A DNA stretch of 64,000 bases from Arcanobacterium canis (GCF_029625435.1 NZ_CP121208.1:1674001-1738000); one strand, 5' to 3'; shown: positions 8,890 through 18,238, counted from the first letter of the stretch. The notes: generated from the sequence alone by a model not told the origin. Program-made: numbers and translations.

Positions 8890-8920
8890 AACCCCTGTTG
8901 AGCAGGGGTTTTGTTGTTTC
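8890..8920 (+). terminator. Plus-strand intrinsic terminator with no plus-strand gene before it
   Basis: AACCCCTG-TTGAG-CAGGGGTT followed by TTGTTGTTTC. The T-run is only on the plus strand, yet the nearest genes on both sides are minus-strand. It would make sense as the end of the plus-strand R-M transcript before the cargo operon was inserted. Confidence 0.6.
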
Positions 8921-9021
8921 TGGGGCTGCTCGCTACTTCGCTGGAGGTTCGGCGATCCGACGCTCGTCGCCATGACGTCCGCGTGGCAGGTGCGCGTTTC
9001 GACCTAAGGGGGTCTGCGCGA

Positions 9022-9041
9022 GTGCTTGCGTTAGCGGGTAT
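9022..9041 (-). repeat. GATACCCGCTAACGCAAG motif at the 3' end of hamB
   Basis: Contains the hamB stop (codons Asp-Thr-Arg-stop). Near-identical sequence at about 4483-4500 (minus) and 4141-4160 (plus), so three unrelated contexts share the same gene-end sequence. Confidence 0.5.
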
Positions 9042-11682
9042 CAGACGAGGGTGTTAGAGGCATCGAGAAGGCTTCTGGTACGTTGTATCTGATTTCGTTG
9101 GCTTCTTTGCGGACGTTGATGTTCGAGCTTTCGAGGAGAATCGGGTTCAGGTGGGGTTTTCCTTCGTGAAGGAAGATTGCATTTGAGACGTTGATTCGAA
9201 TGTAAGTGGCGCTTTCGCGGGTGAATCCGAGTCGTTGGAGAAGGATGGTTTCCTGTTTCGTTGTGCCGTACTCGACGTATTCGTACCAGTCGTTGTCGAA
9301 CTGCTCTTTTCCGTGGACCTTCTTGTATTCGTTGGAGAATTTAAGAAAGTAATTCGATAGCTCAAAAAGGATTACTTGCTCAATAGCTTCAAGCGTGTCA
9401 CTAAAAACAAGGTTTCGGTGTTCTTTCGAATCTAGGTAGCGATTCGGTTGCCGATTGATCCACACAATTCCAGTTTTCCGGTGATGCTCGATTGCACGAT
9501 TCATGATGGAACGCAAACCGTGTCCCTCCATCCACTGCAACAGGAGGACGGTGTACCAGGACAGCATAGCGAGCTGGTCGCTTCCTTTGGGTGTTCTCCC
9601 TAACGTCTCGGGATTGTAAATTCGCCATTTGAAGATTGAGGCAAGCCGCTGAAGAAACGCGAGGGTCTCGTCGTAACTGAACTTTCCGTTTGGAGAAAGT
9701 TGTGGATACTGGAGTCCAGCTTGGATTGCGTGCGTCAGCGCTTCTGCCTGGTCAATGGAGACATTGATATCGTCATCTTGTTGGCCTTCGCGTCGCGAGA
9801 AAGTAGCAATAATGCTGTTGGTAGCCTGTTCGTCAAGATAGTCAGAGAATTCTTCACGCACCAGGCTTTGACGTCCGGTAGTGATGTCGCGCAAGAGCAT
9901 GAGACCGAATTTGCGTTTCATATCATAACGCTCATAGCTCTCATTCCCTTTGGAGAATTCGATGCGACCTTCCTGTAGATCCTTGACGACTCCTTGCTTC
10001 ATTTTCTTGCTGATGATTTGTGAGTCGGTTTGCACGGATAGCTTCTGTGCAGGAACGTTCGCTTGTAGGAGTTCCTTGGCCTTTTGCTCGGATGCAAGTT
10101 GGTCGCCCACGATGATGAATACGTTGCCGTAGAGGTTGAACTCGATACGCCCGACTCGGCCGATCAGGTTCTTGAAATCGACTGCTGTCATTCCTGCTCT
10201 GCCGATTTTGTTGGTTGTGATGACAAGATTGTCGGCGGGCAGGTTGACTCCTTCTAGAAGCGTGCTGGTACAAAATAGTGTCGAGATTTTGCCTTCGCGG
10301 AACAGGCCTTCGATGCGTTCACGGATCGCTGGTGGAAGGTAGCCGATGTGGTAGCTGACGCCTCTACGGATAAGACCGCTAAGGTAGTAGTCCTCGTGGA
10401 CGTCGCGTTCGATGTCTTTTGCGAGATCGTCCAAGTCTTTATCGTTGAGGTCTGCCAAACTCTGAGCGTAGTCACGCGCCGCTTGCACTGCGTGATGCCG
10501 GGCAGAATGAAACACGATGGTTTGCCCACGATGATCTGAACCTCGTGATGATTCACTAACAAATCGGGTTACGCCCTGTGTAGTAGTGTCCTGAGCTTGG
10601 AGCGAGGCTAGGTGCGTGAATTCTTGGGTGTGGTCGTTGTAGCTGGAAATGGTGTTCTCGTGCAGGTTGACGAGGTATTTGAACTGCGTGACTGGCGAAT
10701 ACTGGGTTGCGACCGCGTTGGTTTCATTCTCGTCAGAGTTTGGATCAACCAGTCTCAGGAATACCTCTGGGTTGGGAATGTTGGGTGAAGCGAAGACGAA
10801 GTGTGGTGGCCTGTGGCGGTGTTGAAGGATTGTCACGGTTTGGTAGTAGAACGGGGCGCGACTGTTCTTGCCTGAAAGCTTGTGCGATTCGTCGAAAAAG
10901 ACGTACTCGAACTCGATCGCAGGTTTGCCGATCAGAAGGTAAAGCAGGCGTTCTGGGGTGAGTACGAAAATGAAGTTGTGATCGCCTTCGAGCACGATGT
11001 CACCGGCGGCACTGACGATTCGGTAGTTGCGGCGTTCAAGGTCTTCGCCAAGGTCAGCGATCAGTTTCGAGCGCGTCTCGTTAATCAGCGCTTTTGACGG
11101 CACGATGATCGCAAAGTTGGCCTTCACCCCGGATTTGATCTGGTTGGTGATGAAGGTGCGCATGATGAAGGACTTACCCAAGGATGTTGGGGCCGAGAAG
11201 GAAAACTTGCCGTCGTTCAGGCGGTCGTAGATCTTCTTTTGCGGCGCGAAAAACTTCATCGATTTGTCACCGGGCACGGTGAGGTATTCGGCTTGGTAGG
11301 CGTTGAATGCGGCGTCAAGGATGCCCGCATCGGAAGTCACGCCCAACTGCTTCAGGCCTGGGTAGTTACCTAGCGTGGTGAAGATTGCAGAAACGTATGC
11401 TTTCGTTCGCGCGTCTTGTGGGTAGAGAATGTGGCACAGGAGCGCGATTTCTTGCGCCCACACCCTGTGCCGGTCACGATTGGTGGGGTGGGTTGATTTC
11501 GACAGCAGGTCTGCGAACCGCAGGGCGGCTTCAAAATCCACGTCGTATGGGTGACGATCCACCAACCCCAACCGATGTAAGCCGTAATTGTAGAGCAGGT
11601 TGGCGTACAGCTGTTTGAGGAATTCGTTGGAGTCGATGTCAGAAAATACGAGATCGCCGACGGTTACTTGCTTGTCAGACAT
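9031..11682 (-). CDS. hamB: Hachiman-like HamB, SF2 helicase
   Basis: About 883 residues. Superfamily 2 helicase: Walker A-like PTSLGKSFIMR, DEAH-type box DESHKLSG, motif with STLLEGVNLPADN, and motif VI-like LIGRVGRIEF. In Hachiman the HamB helicase translocates on DNA and releases the HamA nuclease. The start at 11682 (MSDKQVTVGDLVF) is preferred over a longer frame: it has AGGTGG upstream and overlaps the hamA stop by 8 bases, which implies coupled translation. The pairing with a DUF1837 gene supports the call more than the helicase motifs do alone. Last gene of the defence operon. Confidence 0.78.
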   Translation of the reverse strand: MSDKQVTVGDLVFSDIDSNEFLKQLYANLLYNYGLHRLGLVDRHPYDVDFEAALRFADLLSKSTHPTNRDRHRVWAQEIALLCHILYPQDARTKAYVSAIFTTLGNYPGLKQLGVTSDAGILDAAFNAYQAEYLTVPGDKSMKFFAPQKKIYDRLNDGKFSFSAPTSLGKSFIMRTFITNQIKSGVKANFAIIVPSKALINETRSKLIADLGEDLERRNYRIVSAAGDIVLEGDHNFIFVLTPERLLYLLIGKPAIEFEYVFFDESHKLSGKNSRAPFYYQTVTILQHRHRPPHFVFASPNIPNPEVFLRLVDPNSDENETNAVATQYSPVTQFKYLVNLHENTISSYNDHTQEFTHLASLQAQDTTTQGVTRFVSESSRGSDHRGQTIVFHSARHHAVQAARDYAQSLADLNDKDLDDLAKDIERDVHEDYYLSGLIRRGVSYHIGYLPPAIRERIEGLFREGKISTLFCTSTLLEGVNLPADNLVITTNKIGRAGMTAVDFKNLIGRVGRIEFNLYGNVFIIVGDQLASEQKAKELLQANVPAQKLSVQTDSQIISKKMKQGVVKDLQEGRIEFSKGNESYERYDMKRKFGLMLLRDITTGRQSLVREEFSDYLDEQATNSIIATFSRREGQQDDDINVSIDQAEALTHAIQAGLQYPQLSPNGKFSYDETLAFLQRLASIFKWRIYNPETLGRTPKGSDQLAMLSWYTVLLLQWMEGHGLRSIMNRAIEHHRKTGIVWINRQPNRYLDSKEHRNLVFSDTLEAIEQVILFELSNYFLKFSNEYKKVHGKEQFDNDWYEYVEYGTTKQETILLQRLGFTRESATYIRINVSNAIFLHEGKPHLNPILLESSNINVRKEANEIRYNVPEAFSMPLTPSSDTR

Positions 11683-12595
11683 GGCTACCACCTGGCCCGT
11701 CCACGAGCCCATCCATGATCGCGCACGCATCGACGTCTACTTCGTTGAGAGGCAAAACATAGATGTAGAACGAGTAATTATCCAAGTTTCGGGTGTTGAT
11801 CTCGTCGGCGATGATTTGGGCGTGCGCTGCGATATCGCCCTGCATTTTCTGATCGAGCGCAGCCCGATACTGCTGGTTGCTGTAGTTCTTCGGATCGAGA
11901 CCGATGTCATAGCCCAGAAACATCGAATAAGCGGTATCGAACACGGGTGCCCCACCCGGCTTCGGGATTAGCAGATCTTTGACGTAGTTTGCTGTTGCTG
12001 GCTCGAGAGTCTTGGTGAACACAGTTTGCTCGGCGAGCTGAACCTCGTCTGAGCGATTCTGTTCTATATCTACAACGCGGTCGAATGCTGCAGTGATGGC
12101 ATCCCCAATGTTGCCGATCACGCTGGAGGTTCCAAACACGATGCTGCTGGTGGTTCGCTGACCGTCTGGTGTGAGTAGGTGGATGGCGTCACAGCGGCTG
12201 TGGATCTGGCCTCGGGCCTGGTTGAGCTCGATCTTGCTCATCACTTTGGGTGCTTCGAGGATTTGTTCGAGCAGGACGTAGAGCAAGATTTCACCTAACC
12301 CCATGCCGTCTTGTTGTGAACGCATCCGGTTTACCGCGTCGAGAGCAACTTCTTCGAGATCGTCTCGCTGTTTGTAACCTTCGTATTCGGCGCGGGAGAA
12401 GACGTAGCGTCCAACGTTGCGTTTGAGGAACTTTATGAGGGCTGTGTGGTCGAAGCGGTTGTTTTGGATAGACAGATGGAACAGGCGTAACTGTTCGTCG
12501 TTTCGAAGACCTAACGTGTTCGAATGGGCCACTTCGGTGAACGTGGACGCGAATGTGTCGCCGCGCAGCGTTGGCGTGATCGTTGCCTGTGCCAT
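11675..12595 (-). CDS. hamA: Hachiman-like HamA, DUF1837 protein
   Basis: 306 residues from the ATG at 12595, which has GGGAGAAG five bases upstream. It shows the DUF1837 pattern LGEILLYVLLEQ...APKVMSKIEL followed by SRCDAIHLL. Hachiman HamA is a nuclease/effector held by HamB. From memory, the family has a G-E-x-K-type motif one strand after the D-A-x-H; here the equivalent position reads FGTSSVIG, so Glu and Lys seem to be replaced. Either my alignment is off, this is a divergent branch, or the nuclease is dead. It overlaps hamB and starts 31 bases after the type III Res stop. Confidence 0.72.
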   Translation of the reverse strand: MAQATITPTLRGDTFASTFTEVAHSNTLGLRNDEQLRLFHLSIQNNRFDHTALIKFLKRNVGRYVFSRAEYEGYKQRDDLEEVALDAVNRMRSQQDGMGLGEILLYVLLEQILEAPKVMSKIELNQARGQIHSRCDAIHLLTPDGQRTTSSIVFGTSSVIGNIGDAITAAFDRVVDIEQNRSDEVQLAEQTVFTKTLEPATANYVKDLLIPKPGGAPVFDTAYSMFLGYDIGLDPKNYSNQQYRAALDQKMQGDIAAHAQIIADEINTRNLDNYSFYIYVLPLNEVDVDACAIMDGLVDGPGGSHV

Positions 12596-12626
12596 CTCGT
12601 CTTCTCCCAAGAGGTGTCCTTCCCGC

Positions 12627-15269
12627 CTACAGCTTTTCGAGGATACGCACGAGCTCCGACAAAGTGACCGCCCCGTCAGGCGGAGTGACGCCATCTTCGA
12701 AGACCATGTAGTAGCGGTAGTCATTGCCAGACATGTTCGCCCACGCCCGGCCGAGCCTGATCTTGCGGTTAGAATCGTCGTTCTTCAAATGCTCGCCCTT
12801 GGACTCGACAACCACGATGGTGCCGCTAGCGGTCATCACGACGAAATCTGGGTAGTGGTTGAACGGACCGTTGAGGCAAAAGCCCTTGCGTTCAATGACG
12901 CGGTGCCACCAACGAACGTTGTCCATTCCAGAGAAGCGACCAGCGAGTTCGAGCTCAAAGCCGTTCATCTTGTCTTCGGCCTCATACAGGGAGCCACCAA
13001 TCAGGGAGGAGGCATGAATGGGCTGGATCGCTTTCGGGAACGCATAGAGTTGTTGAACATCAACGCGGCGGGTCTCGATATCCTCATAGAATCTCTTGAT
13101 TTTGTGCGCTTCCAAAAGGCCGTCAATTTTCTGTTTGACCTTGCTTGCTACCGCATGCGGGTGTTCTTGAAATGTCAGCAGCTGCTCGGTGCCAAACGCT
13201 TCAACCATCCGCACAATGTATGCGCGCAAGTCAGAGTCAGTGATCGAATTGATCGGTTTGATCCGATCGTAGATGGCGATTGCCGTGTTGCGCTTTTGTC
13301 CTTCGACGCTCAGTTTCGAGAAGTGTTCGCGCATGAATTTCTGATCGGTACTCGACATCCGGAAGGCTTTAGGAACCTCGGAGTCCTTTCGCACGTCGAT
13401 CTTGTACATCTGCTCGTCTGCCGTCGACAGGTCAATGTCGATGTCTTTCGTAGCCAAGTCAAAGTCACCGGCTAGTGCCTCGTGCTTAAGCTCGTTGTAT
13501 CCCTCATGAGCGGTCGGGAACAATGCTGATCCGGGTTCTTGGATGACGAATTGGGGAAGGCGAAGGATTTCGATCTCGTCAGCGAATTCGGGGTTGACGA
13601 AGCTCGTGTCCACAGCATCCTCCAAATCTGAAGGCACGAAGCCCTCACCCATCTGTGCGGCTTCTTCGGCCTCCTGCTCATAGTCCGCACCCTGCTGAGC
13701 CGCCTGCTCGATCATCGAAGCAACCGTCGGATCCGCCGAAGGCTCTGGTGAACTAGCGGATTCTTCTCGCGCATCTAAATCAGCTGCAACCTGTTCTTCA
13801 TCGAACTCCAGGAACTCTTCAACGTCCATATCTTCCCCTAGGACTGGAGACGTTGGGGCGGGTTTGCTTGGCTGGCTCGTGCCAGTGAAGTCGAAAGCGA
13901 CTTGATCGGCTGCGCGGAAGTCACGCTTGGAGAATCCGGCACTGTTGAGCCCCGCAACGATCTGATTGAGCGTGGTTCCGAAATCGTTTGAAGAGGTCAA
14001 CACGTAGCTCATGTTTAACAACGTGTTCGGCTGCTTCCTGGCGTGGGGTTGGCGCAGAACACGGCCAAGGATCTGCTCAACATCGACCTGGCTGGTCTTG
14101 TTCGCCAACGACGCCAGAATGTAGGCGAAGGGGCAATCCCAGCCCTCCTTCAACGCGTTCACCGTGATGATGAACCTGATCGGGCACTCCTTGCTGAGCA
14201 GGTCAACGCCTTTAAGCTCGTTTACGTCGGCGGTCTTGATCGCGATCTGCTCGGCAGGAATACCCGCCTTGACGAGCTTGTCACGCAGCCGCTCAAACGA
14301 GGTAGCGTCCTCGCTCGTCTTCGGCTGAGCCTGAAACAACACGATTGGGCGAATATAAGCGCCACCATTCTCATACTGCTGTGTAGCAGCGATTTCTAGT
14401 GAACGGCGAAGATCAATCGCATCCGTAACAACATCCTTTTGTGACGCCCGGTTGTATGCGATGACCGGAAGTTTGACCATGCTCTCGTTCTTAAGTGAGA
14501 GCGCATCCACATACGAGATCACGTTCGCTTGCCGCTTCGGGGTTGCGGTCAAATCAAGAATGAACGCTGGGTTGAAATTCGTGAGCATCTCCTGGCTCAA
14601 CGTGCTCGTCGCGTGATGCGACTCATCCACGATAACGACGGGATTCAACTGGTTAATCACCTGGAACAGTGCAGTTTCATCCGCGTTCTCGATCGGCTGC
14701 TCCGGGGCACCAAACGCGGTCGCGAACGAAGCAAGATTCCCATTAGCTTGGTATGCCTTGCGTCCGTCCTTTGTTCGTGAGCGGAACGAATCATACGAGA
14801 GCACCATCACTGACAGCTGCTCAGCCACGGTCGACGGGCTGAAATTCTGCCCTGCCAGCAGCTCTTCTTTCGAATACACCTCAACACGGCCACCAAAATC
14901 AGCGTTCAGCTTCTGTCGATACGGGTGCGAGGGATTCTTCAACGCAGCCAACGTCTGCGTCAAAATCGAATCCGACGGCACCAGCCACACCACAGCCTGT
15001 TTCCGCGTCGGCGGCAAAGCCTCAAATATCGGCTTCACCGACGCACAAGCCAAGAACGTCTTTCCGCCGCCAGTTGGAACCTTGTAACACACGTGCGGAA
15101 CGCCATCGATCACGTTCTGGTAGCCCGGCATCTGCGGGGTGCCAACCTCGATCTGGCGAGACTCCCAAAACATCTTGAACGCTTCGCTCAGCGTAGGCTG
15201 CTCGTTGAGCTGGGTGAGGTAATCTTCTAGATCGGCGATCACCCGGTTTTGATACTTCTTCAACTCCAT
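12627..15269 (-). CDS. res: Type III restriction enzyme Res subunit
   Basis: About 880 residues. SF2 helicase with PTGGGKTFLACAS and DESHHATS, helicase motif VI around LGRVLRQPH, and near the C-terminus a PD-(D/E)xK endonuclease (YPDFVVMTASG then VVVESKG), the standard Res order. It needs Mod for site recognition and cuts about 25-27 bp from inverted sites using ATP. An acidic insertion between helicase and nuclease parts (residues about 475-545, rich in Glu and Asp) is a less usual feature. ATG at 15269 has GGAG 8 bases upstream; a GTG three codons earlier is possible. The Mod gene ends 12 bases before. Confidence 0.9.
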   Translation of the reverse strand: MELKKYQNRVIADLEDYLTQLNEQPTLSEAFKMFWESRQIEVGTPQMPGYQNVIDGVPHVCYKVPTGGGKTFLACASVKPIFEALPPTRKQAVVWLVPSDSILTQTLAALKNPSHPYRQKLNADFGGRVEVYSKEELLAGQNFSPSTVAEQLSVMVLSYDSFRSRTKDGRKAYQANGNLASFATAFGAPEQPIENADETALFQVINQLNPVVIVDESHHATSTLSQEMLTNFNPAFILDLTATPKRQANVISYVDALSLKNESMVKLPVIAYNRASQKDVVTDAIDLRRSLEIAATQQYENGGAYIRPIVLFQAQPKTSEDATSFERLRDKLVKAGIPAEQIAIKTADVNELKGVDLLSKECPIRFIITVNALKEGWDCPFAYILASLANKTSQVDVEQILGRVLRQPHARKQPNTLLNMSYVLTSSNDFGTTLNQIVAGLNSAGFSKRDFRAADQVAFDFTGTSQPSKPAPTSPVLGEDMDVEEFLEFDEEQVAADLDAREESASSPEPSADPTVASMIEQAAQQGADYEQEAEEAAQMGEGFVPSDLEDAVDTSFVNPEFADEIEILRLPQFVIQEPGSALFPTAHEGYNELKHEALAGDFDLATKDIDIDLSTADEQMYKIDVRKDSEVPKAFRMSSTDQKFMREHFSKLSVEGQKRNTAIAIYDRIKPINSITDSDLRAYIVRMVEAFGTEQLLTFQEHPHAVASKVKQKIDGLLEAHKIKRFYEDIETRRVDVQQLYAFPKAIQPIHASSLIGGSLYEAEDKMNGFELELAGRFSGMDNVRWWHRVIERKGFCLNGPFNHYPDFVVMTASGTIVVVESKGEHLKNDDSNRKIRLGRAWANMSGNDYRYYMVFEDGVTPPDGAVTLSELVRILEKL

Positions 15270-15281
15270 AACCAACACTCC

Positions 15282-16919
15282 TTAGAGACGGGTGATATCC
15301 CGAGGGATCTTCTTGAACGTGATATTCAGAGAGCGCAGCTCCTCATCAGACAACAAACACGTGTCGGCATAAATCACATACGAACTAGCCGCGCACTCAG
15401 GAGGGATCGAAGCCAGATAGTCACGATCCAAACTCGTCACACGATCCGGCTCGAACACGAAAAACAACGACGCGTCATCATGCCGTCCTAAGAAATACGG
15501 ATGGGCACTGGGCGGATTCGAGAACGGCTGCCCAGTTTCGGTGAACCACACATACTCACGAACCCGCTCAAGAGGCACCTCTGGGTTCAAGTCACCTGCG
15601 AGAAGTAGTGGCGCGCCTAACTCGTAGAAAGAGAATGACCCTCCTGTTCTGGGCACTTCATCCTTATCGGTGCGGTATCCGTCGATCACTCGTTTGACCC
15701 GCTCTGCCGTGATTGATTCTGCGTAGTCGCTGAGCTCTACGAGGATGAATTTTCTGTCTGCGTCGTCGTACATATTTGAATTAAGCACGGCGTGTGCGGT
15801 CGTTCCTGAGCCTGCGAATGAGTCTAAGACGATGCCGTCTGTGTTGCCATGCAGGGCGATAATCCATTCGATTAGTGATAGTGGTTTCGGGGTGTCGAAT
15901 TTCTTGTTTCCAAAGATTGCCTTGATTACTGCAGTCGCGTCGGCGTTAGTTCCATAGCCATCGAGCCACGTATTCCATCCGAATGATTTTTTTACGTCAC
16001 GAATTTTCTCGTATGGAACCCAGCGCTCAGTCTCTCCATCTACAACAACCCCTGGGTCGTATGATGTTTTCTCCCAGTGAGCAGCCTCAGGATTGTCCAA
16101 TAACTCTGACATACCTGCGTGAGCAGGACTCCAACGCCAGTAGCCGTCAGACCCGTCATTCTTGATTGGGAATACTTCTCCACCATTGGGTGCAGTAATG
16201 GGAAACCACAACGTCGGTCGATCTGATCGGTCGGAAGTTGCACCCCACTTTCGTAACTCACGCCCTTTTCGATACGGGCCCTTGCTGTCCTTGAGGTCAA
16301 GCTTCCCAGTTGTCTTCTCTTCTTTGACAAGACTTGATTGGTCACCCTTGGTGTAGAACAAAATGTATTCGTGTCCTGTTCGCAGGGCCGTTTTATCTTT
16401 CCCTCCACTTGGTTCAGAGCGCACTGGCGCACAAGCAAGTCGGTTTGCAGGGCCAAAGATTTCGTCCATGATGCAGCCTAGATTGGACAGCTCTGTGTCA
16501 CCTATCGAGACAGCAATCAATCCGTTTCTGGCTAGCAGGCGATGGAGAAGTCTTAGCCGTGGGTACATCATGCATAGCCATTTGTCATGGCGGGAGAGGT
16601 CTTCGCCTTCTTTGCCGACGACTTCGCCAAGCCATTTTTTGATTCGTGGGTCGTTGACGGCGTCGTTGTAGATCCAGCCTTCGTTGCCTGTGTTATAGGG
16701 AGGATCGATGTAGATACAGTCGACTTTTCCTTCATAGCGCGGCAGGAGCGCTTTGAGGGCTTCGAGGTTGTCACCATGAATAATCATGTTCTGTGAGCCG
16801 TTGTCCGCATCGTGCTGGCCGTGCTCGTCATATGAGTATTGGCGGTCGAGGACGCGGTAGGGAACGTCGAGGTGGTGGGTGATCACCTTGTCTTTACCGA
16901 CCCAGTTCAGTTCTGGCAT
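15282..16919 (-). CDS. mod: Type III DNA methyltransferase Mod subunit
   Basis: 545 residues. Beta-class N6-adenine methyltransferase: catalytic DPPYNTGNEGW near residue 74 comes before the SAM-binding LDSFAGSGTTA near residue 365, and the recognition domain sits between them. This is the Mod arrangement, and the partner Res follows at once. The DNA next to this gene has no homopolymer or tetranucleotide run, so it is probably not phase-variable, unlike the 128-3925 enzyme. ATG overlaps the stop of the HTH gene (TAATG). Confidence 0.92.
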   Translation of the reverse strand: MPELNWVGKDKVITHHLDVPYRVLDRQYSYDEHGQHDADNGSQNMIIHGDNLEALKALLPRYEGKVDCIYIDPPYNTGNEGWIYNDAVNDPRIKKWLGEVVGKEGEDLSRHDKWLCMMYPRLRLLHRLLARNGLIAVSIGDTELSNLGCIMDEIFGPANRLACAPVRSEPSGGKDKTALRTGHEYILFYTKGDQSSLVKEEKTTGKLDLKDSKGPYRKGRELRKWGATSDRSDRPTLWFPITAPNGGEVFPIKNDGSDGYWRWSPAHAGMSELLDNPEAAHWEKTSYDPGVVVDGETERWVPYEKIRDVKKSFGWNTWLDGYGTNADATAVIKAIFGNKKFDTPKPLSLIEWIIALHGNTDGIVLDSFAGSGTTAHAVLNSNMYDDADRKFILVELSDYAESITAERVKRVIDGYRTDKDEVPRTGGSFSFYELGAPLLLAGDLNPEVPLERVREYVWFTETGQPFSNPPSAHPYFLGRHDDASLFFVFEPDRVTSLDRDYLASIPPECAASSYVIYADTCLLSDEELRSLNITFKKIPRDITRL

Positions 16920-17149
16920 TAGCGTTCCTCCTTAGGCTCGTGAGTATTGTTGGGATGTGGTTCTTCTGCGGCTTGACCGGTGCGGACCCATTCGTCGATT
17001 TCTGAGAGTTTGAACTTCCACACCCTGCCGACCTTGTAGGCGGGAAGATTGTGCGTCGCGATCCATTTCGTGATGGTTTCCCGGCGCACACCGAGGTGAG
17101 TTTGCGCTTCTTTCATGGTGACCCAGTTTTCTAATTCAGCTTCGCTCAT
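16919..17149 (-). CDS. Excisionase-like helix-turn-helix protein
   Basis: 76 residues, one winged-HTH of the excisionase/MerR type: WVTMKEAQTHLGVRRETITKWI is the recognition unit and KVGRVWKFKLSEIDEWV the wing and C-helix. Genes like this often precede R-M genes and are likely to set the timing of their expression. Overlaps both neighbours by four bases or fewer, so it belongs to the defence operon and is not a phage excisionase by position. Confidence 0.8.
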   Translation of the reverse strand: MSEAELENWVTMKEAQTHLGVRRETITKWIATHNLPAYKVGRVWKFKLSEIDEWVRTGQAAEEPHPNNTHEPKEER

Positions 17150-18024
17150 CGTTCCTGCCTTATCGCGTGAAGATCCGGGTTAATAACTGTGGCATCGACA
17201 TTGAAGGTCGTGCCTTCTTGTGGAAAGCAGTTCTCGCCATCCGCGTTATGCATTTCCCAGTGGCTTGAGGCAGCACCTTCATAGCCTTGCGCCCGAAACG
17301 TGCAAGAAATCTTGATGAACTTCGCTGTCGCCGGTGGGCTGTCAGGAATGCTGATTTGCGTGGTGCCGACGGGTCGTAGTCGCGGGTCTGTTGGATTCGT
17401 ACAGATGAGTGTCCGGTTGGTCCAGTTGATGCTGCCCACGTTGCGCAATGTCCAGGTGTGAGTGAACTCGGTCCAAAATCCTGGCTTGTGTTTTTGCAGT
17501 GCGGGCGGTTCTGTCACGTCGACGCGATCTCCTTGATAGAGCGGCTGCGGCGCGGGGTTTATTTCTTCTGGTTCCTGGTCTTCAAGGCGAAGTCGGTAGC
17601 AGTGTTCGAGGACATCGCAATGGTCTGGGTCATGGATGATCGCATCAAACCAGTCAGTGAGTGCCCAAATGAATGCTTCTGGTTCGATAGTGAGGGTTGA
17701 GGGCAGTCCGGTGTCTTTGCCGACTTCTTGGCAGCGGTCACCCAATGTGTGCCTCGTGCTAGTGGACGGCGTTAAGTGCTCACTAAGAAAGCTCAGCAGC
17801 GACTGTTTGTTGATCTGCTCTGGCATCGAATCACGTAGCGGGTCGGACAGTTCTTGGTCGCCGCGAAAGAGCGCCGTCCAGTACGAAGTGGAATAGACTG
17901 CGGCGCTTCCTGCTGCCTCAAAAACTGCGCGTACGAACTTACTCTGCGATTTTATCGGAGCTTTTGGCTTGTAAATTGCGCGGCAAAAGGCGCTCAGGGT
18001 CAATGATCCACCTCCGCCACGCAT
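17146..18024 (-). CDS. NBR1-Ig-like domain protein heading the defence operon
   Basis: 292 residues. The C-terminal half (about 165-280) matches the Ig-like fold first named in NBR1: FTHTWTLRNVGSINW, then a C-terminal strand SSHWEMHNADGE. The N-terminal part is helical (FVRAVFEAAGSAAVY). In bacteria such proteins occur in defence and regulatory loci. First gene of the operon, overlapping the HTH gene by ATGA. The start is uncertain: the ATG at 18024 has no good ribosome site, and a plausible N-terminus (KGQEFLDLPEFLLEDAWRRW) lies in another frame upstream (ORF 18163-17939), so a frameshift near 18000 is possible. Confidence 0.7.
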   Translation of the reverse strand: MRGGGGSLTLSAFCRAIYKPKAPIKSQSKFVRAVFEAAGSAAVYSTSYWTALFRGDQELSDPLRDSMPEQINKQSLLSFLSEHLTPSTSTRHTLGDRCQEVGKDTGLPSTLTIEPEAFIWALTDWFDAIIHDPDHCDVLEHCYRLRLEDQEPEEINPAPQPLYQGDRVDVTEPPALQKHKPGFWTEFTHTWTLRNVGSINWTNRTLICTNPTDPRLRPVGTTQISIPDSPPATAKFIKISCTFRAQGYEGAASSHWEMHNADGENCFPQEGTTFNVDATVINPDLHAIRQER

Positions 18025-18115
18025 CTTCTAGAAGAAACTCTGGAAGATCTAGAAATTCCTGCCCTTTCATCGTCCGTCGTCTAGAAAACTCGTCCACTTT
18101 GATTGAAGTGTGAGC
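18025..18115 (-). promoter_or_regulatory. Three spaced TCTAGAA sites upstream of the defence operon
   Basis: TCTAGAA occurs at about 18027, 18048 and 18080 in the region before the first gene of the minus-strand operon. Repeated palindromic TCTAGA could be operator sites for the operon's HTH protein. They also fall in a possible coding extension, so this is tentative. Confidence 0.3.
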
Positions 18116-18238
18116 AAAACACGAGCCGACGAGACGAGCAACTGTCATTTCATTATCGCACACCGACTCGCGCTAACGCTCACGAACACGCACCAACTGG
18201 TGGTGGGTGCCCTGATCGTAGCGAAGGAGGTGAAGCAC

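Noticed and set aside
15282-16919. Phase variation of the type III mod gene
   Set aside because: Common for mod genes, but no homopolymer or short tandem run found in this one.
16919-17149. The HTH protein as excisionase of the prophage
   Set aside because: Overlaps the type III mod gene and lies on the other strand from the phage; it belongs to the defence operon.
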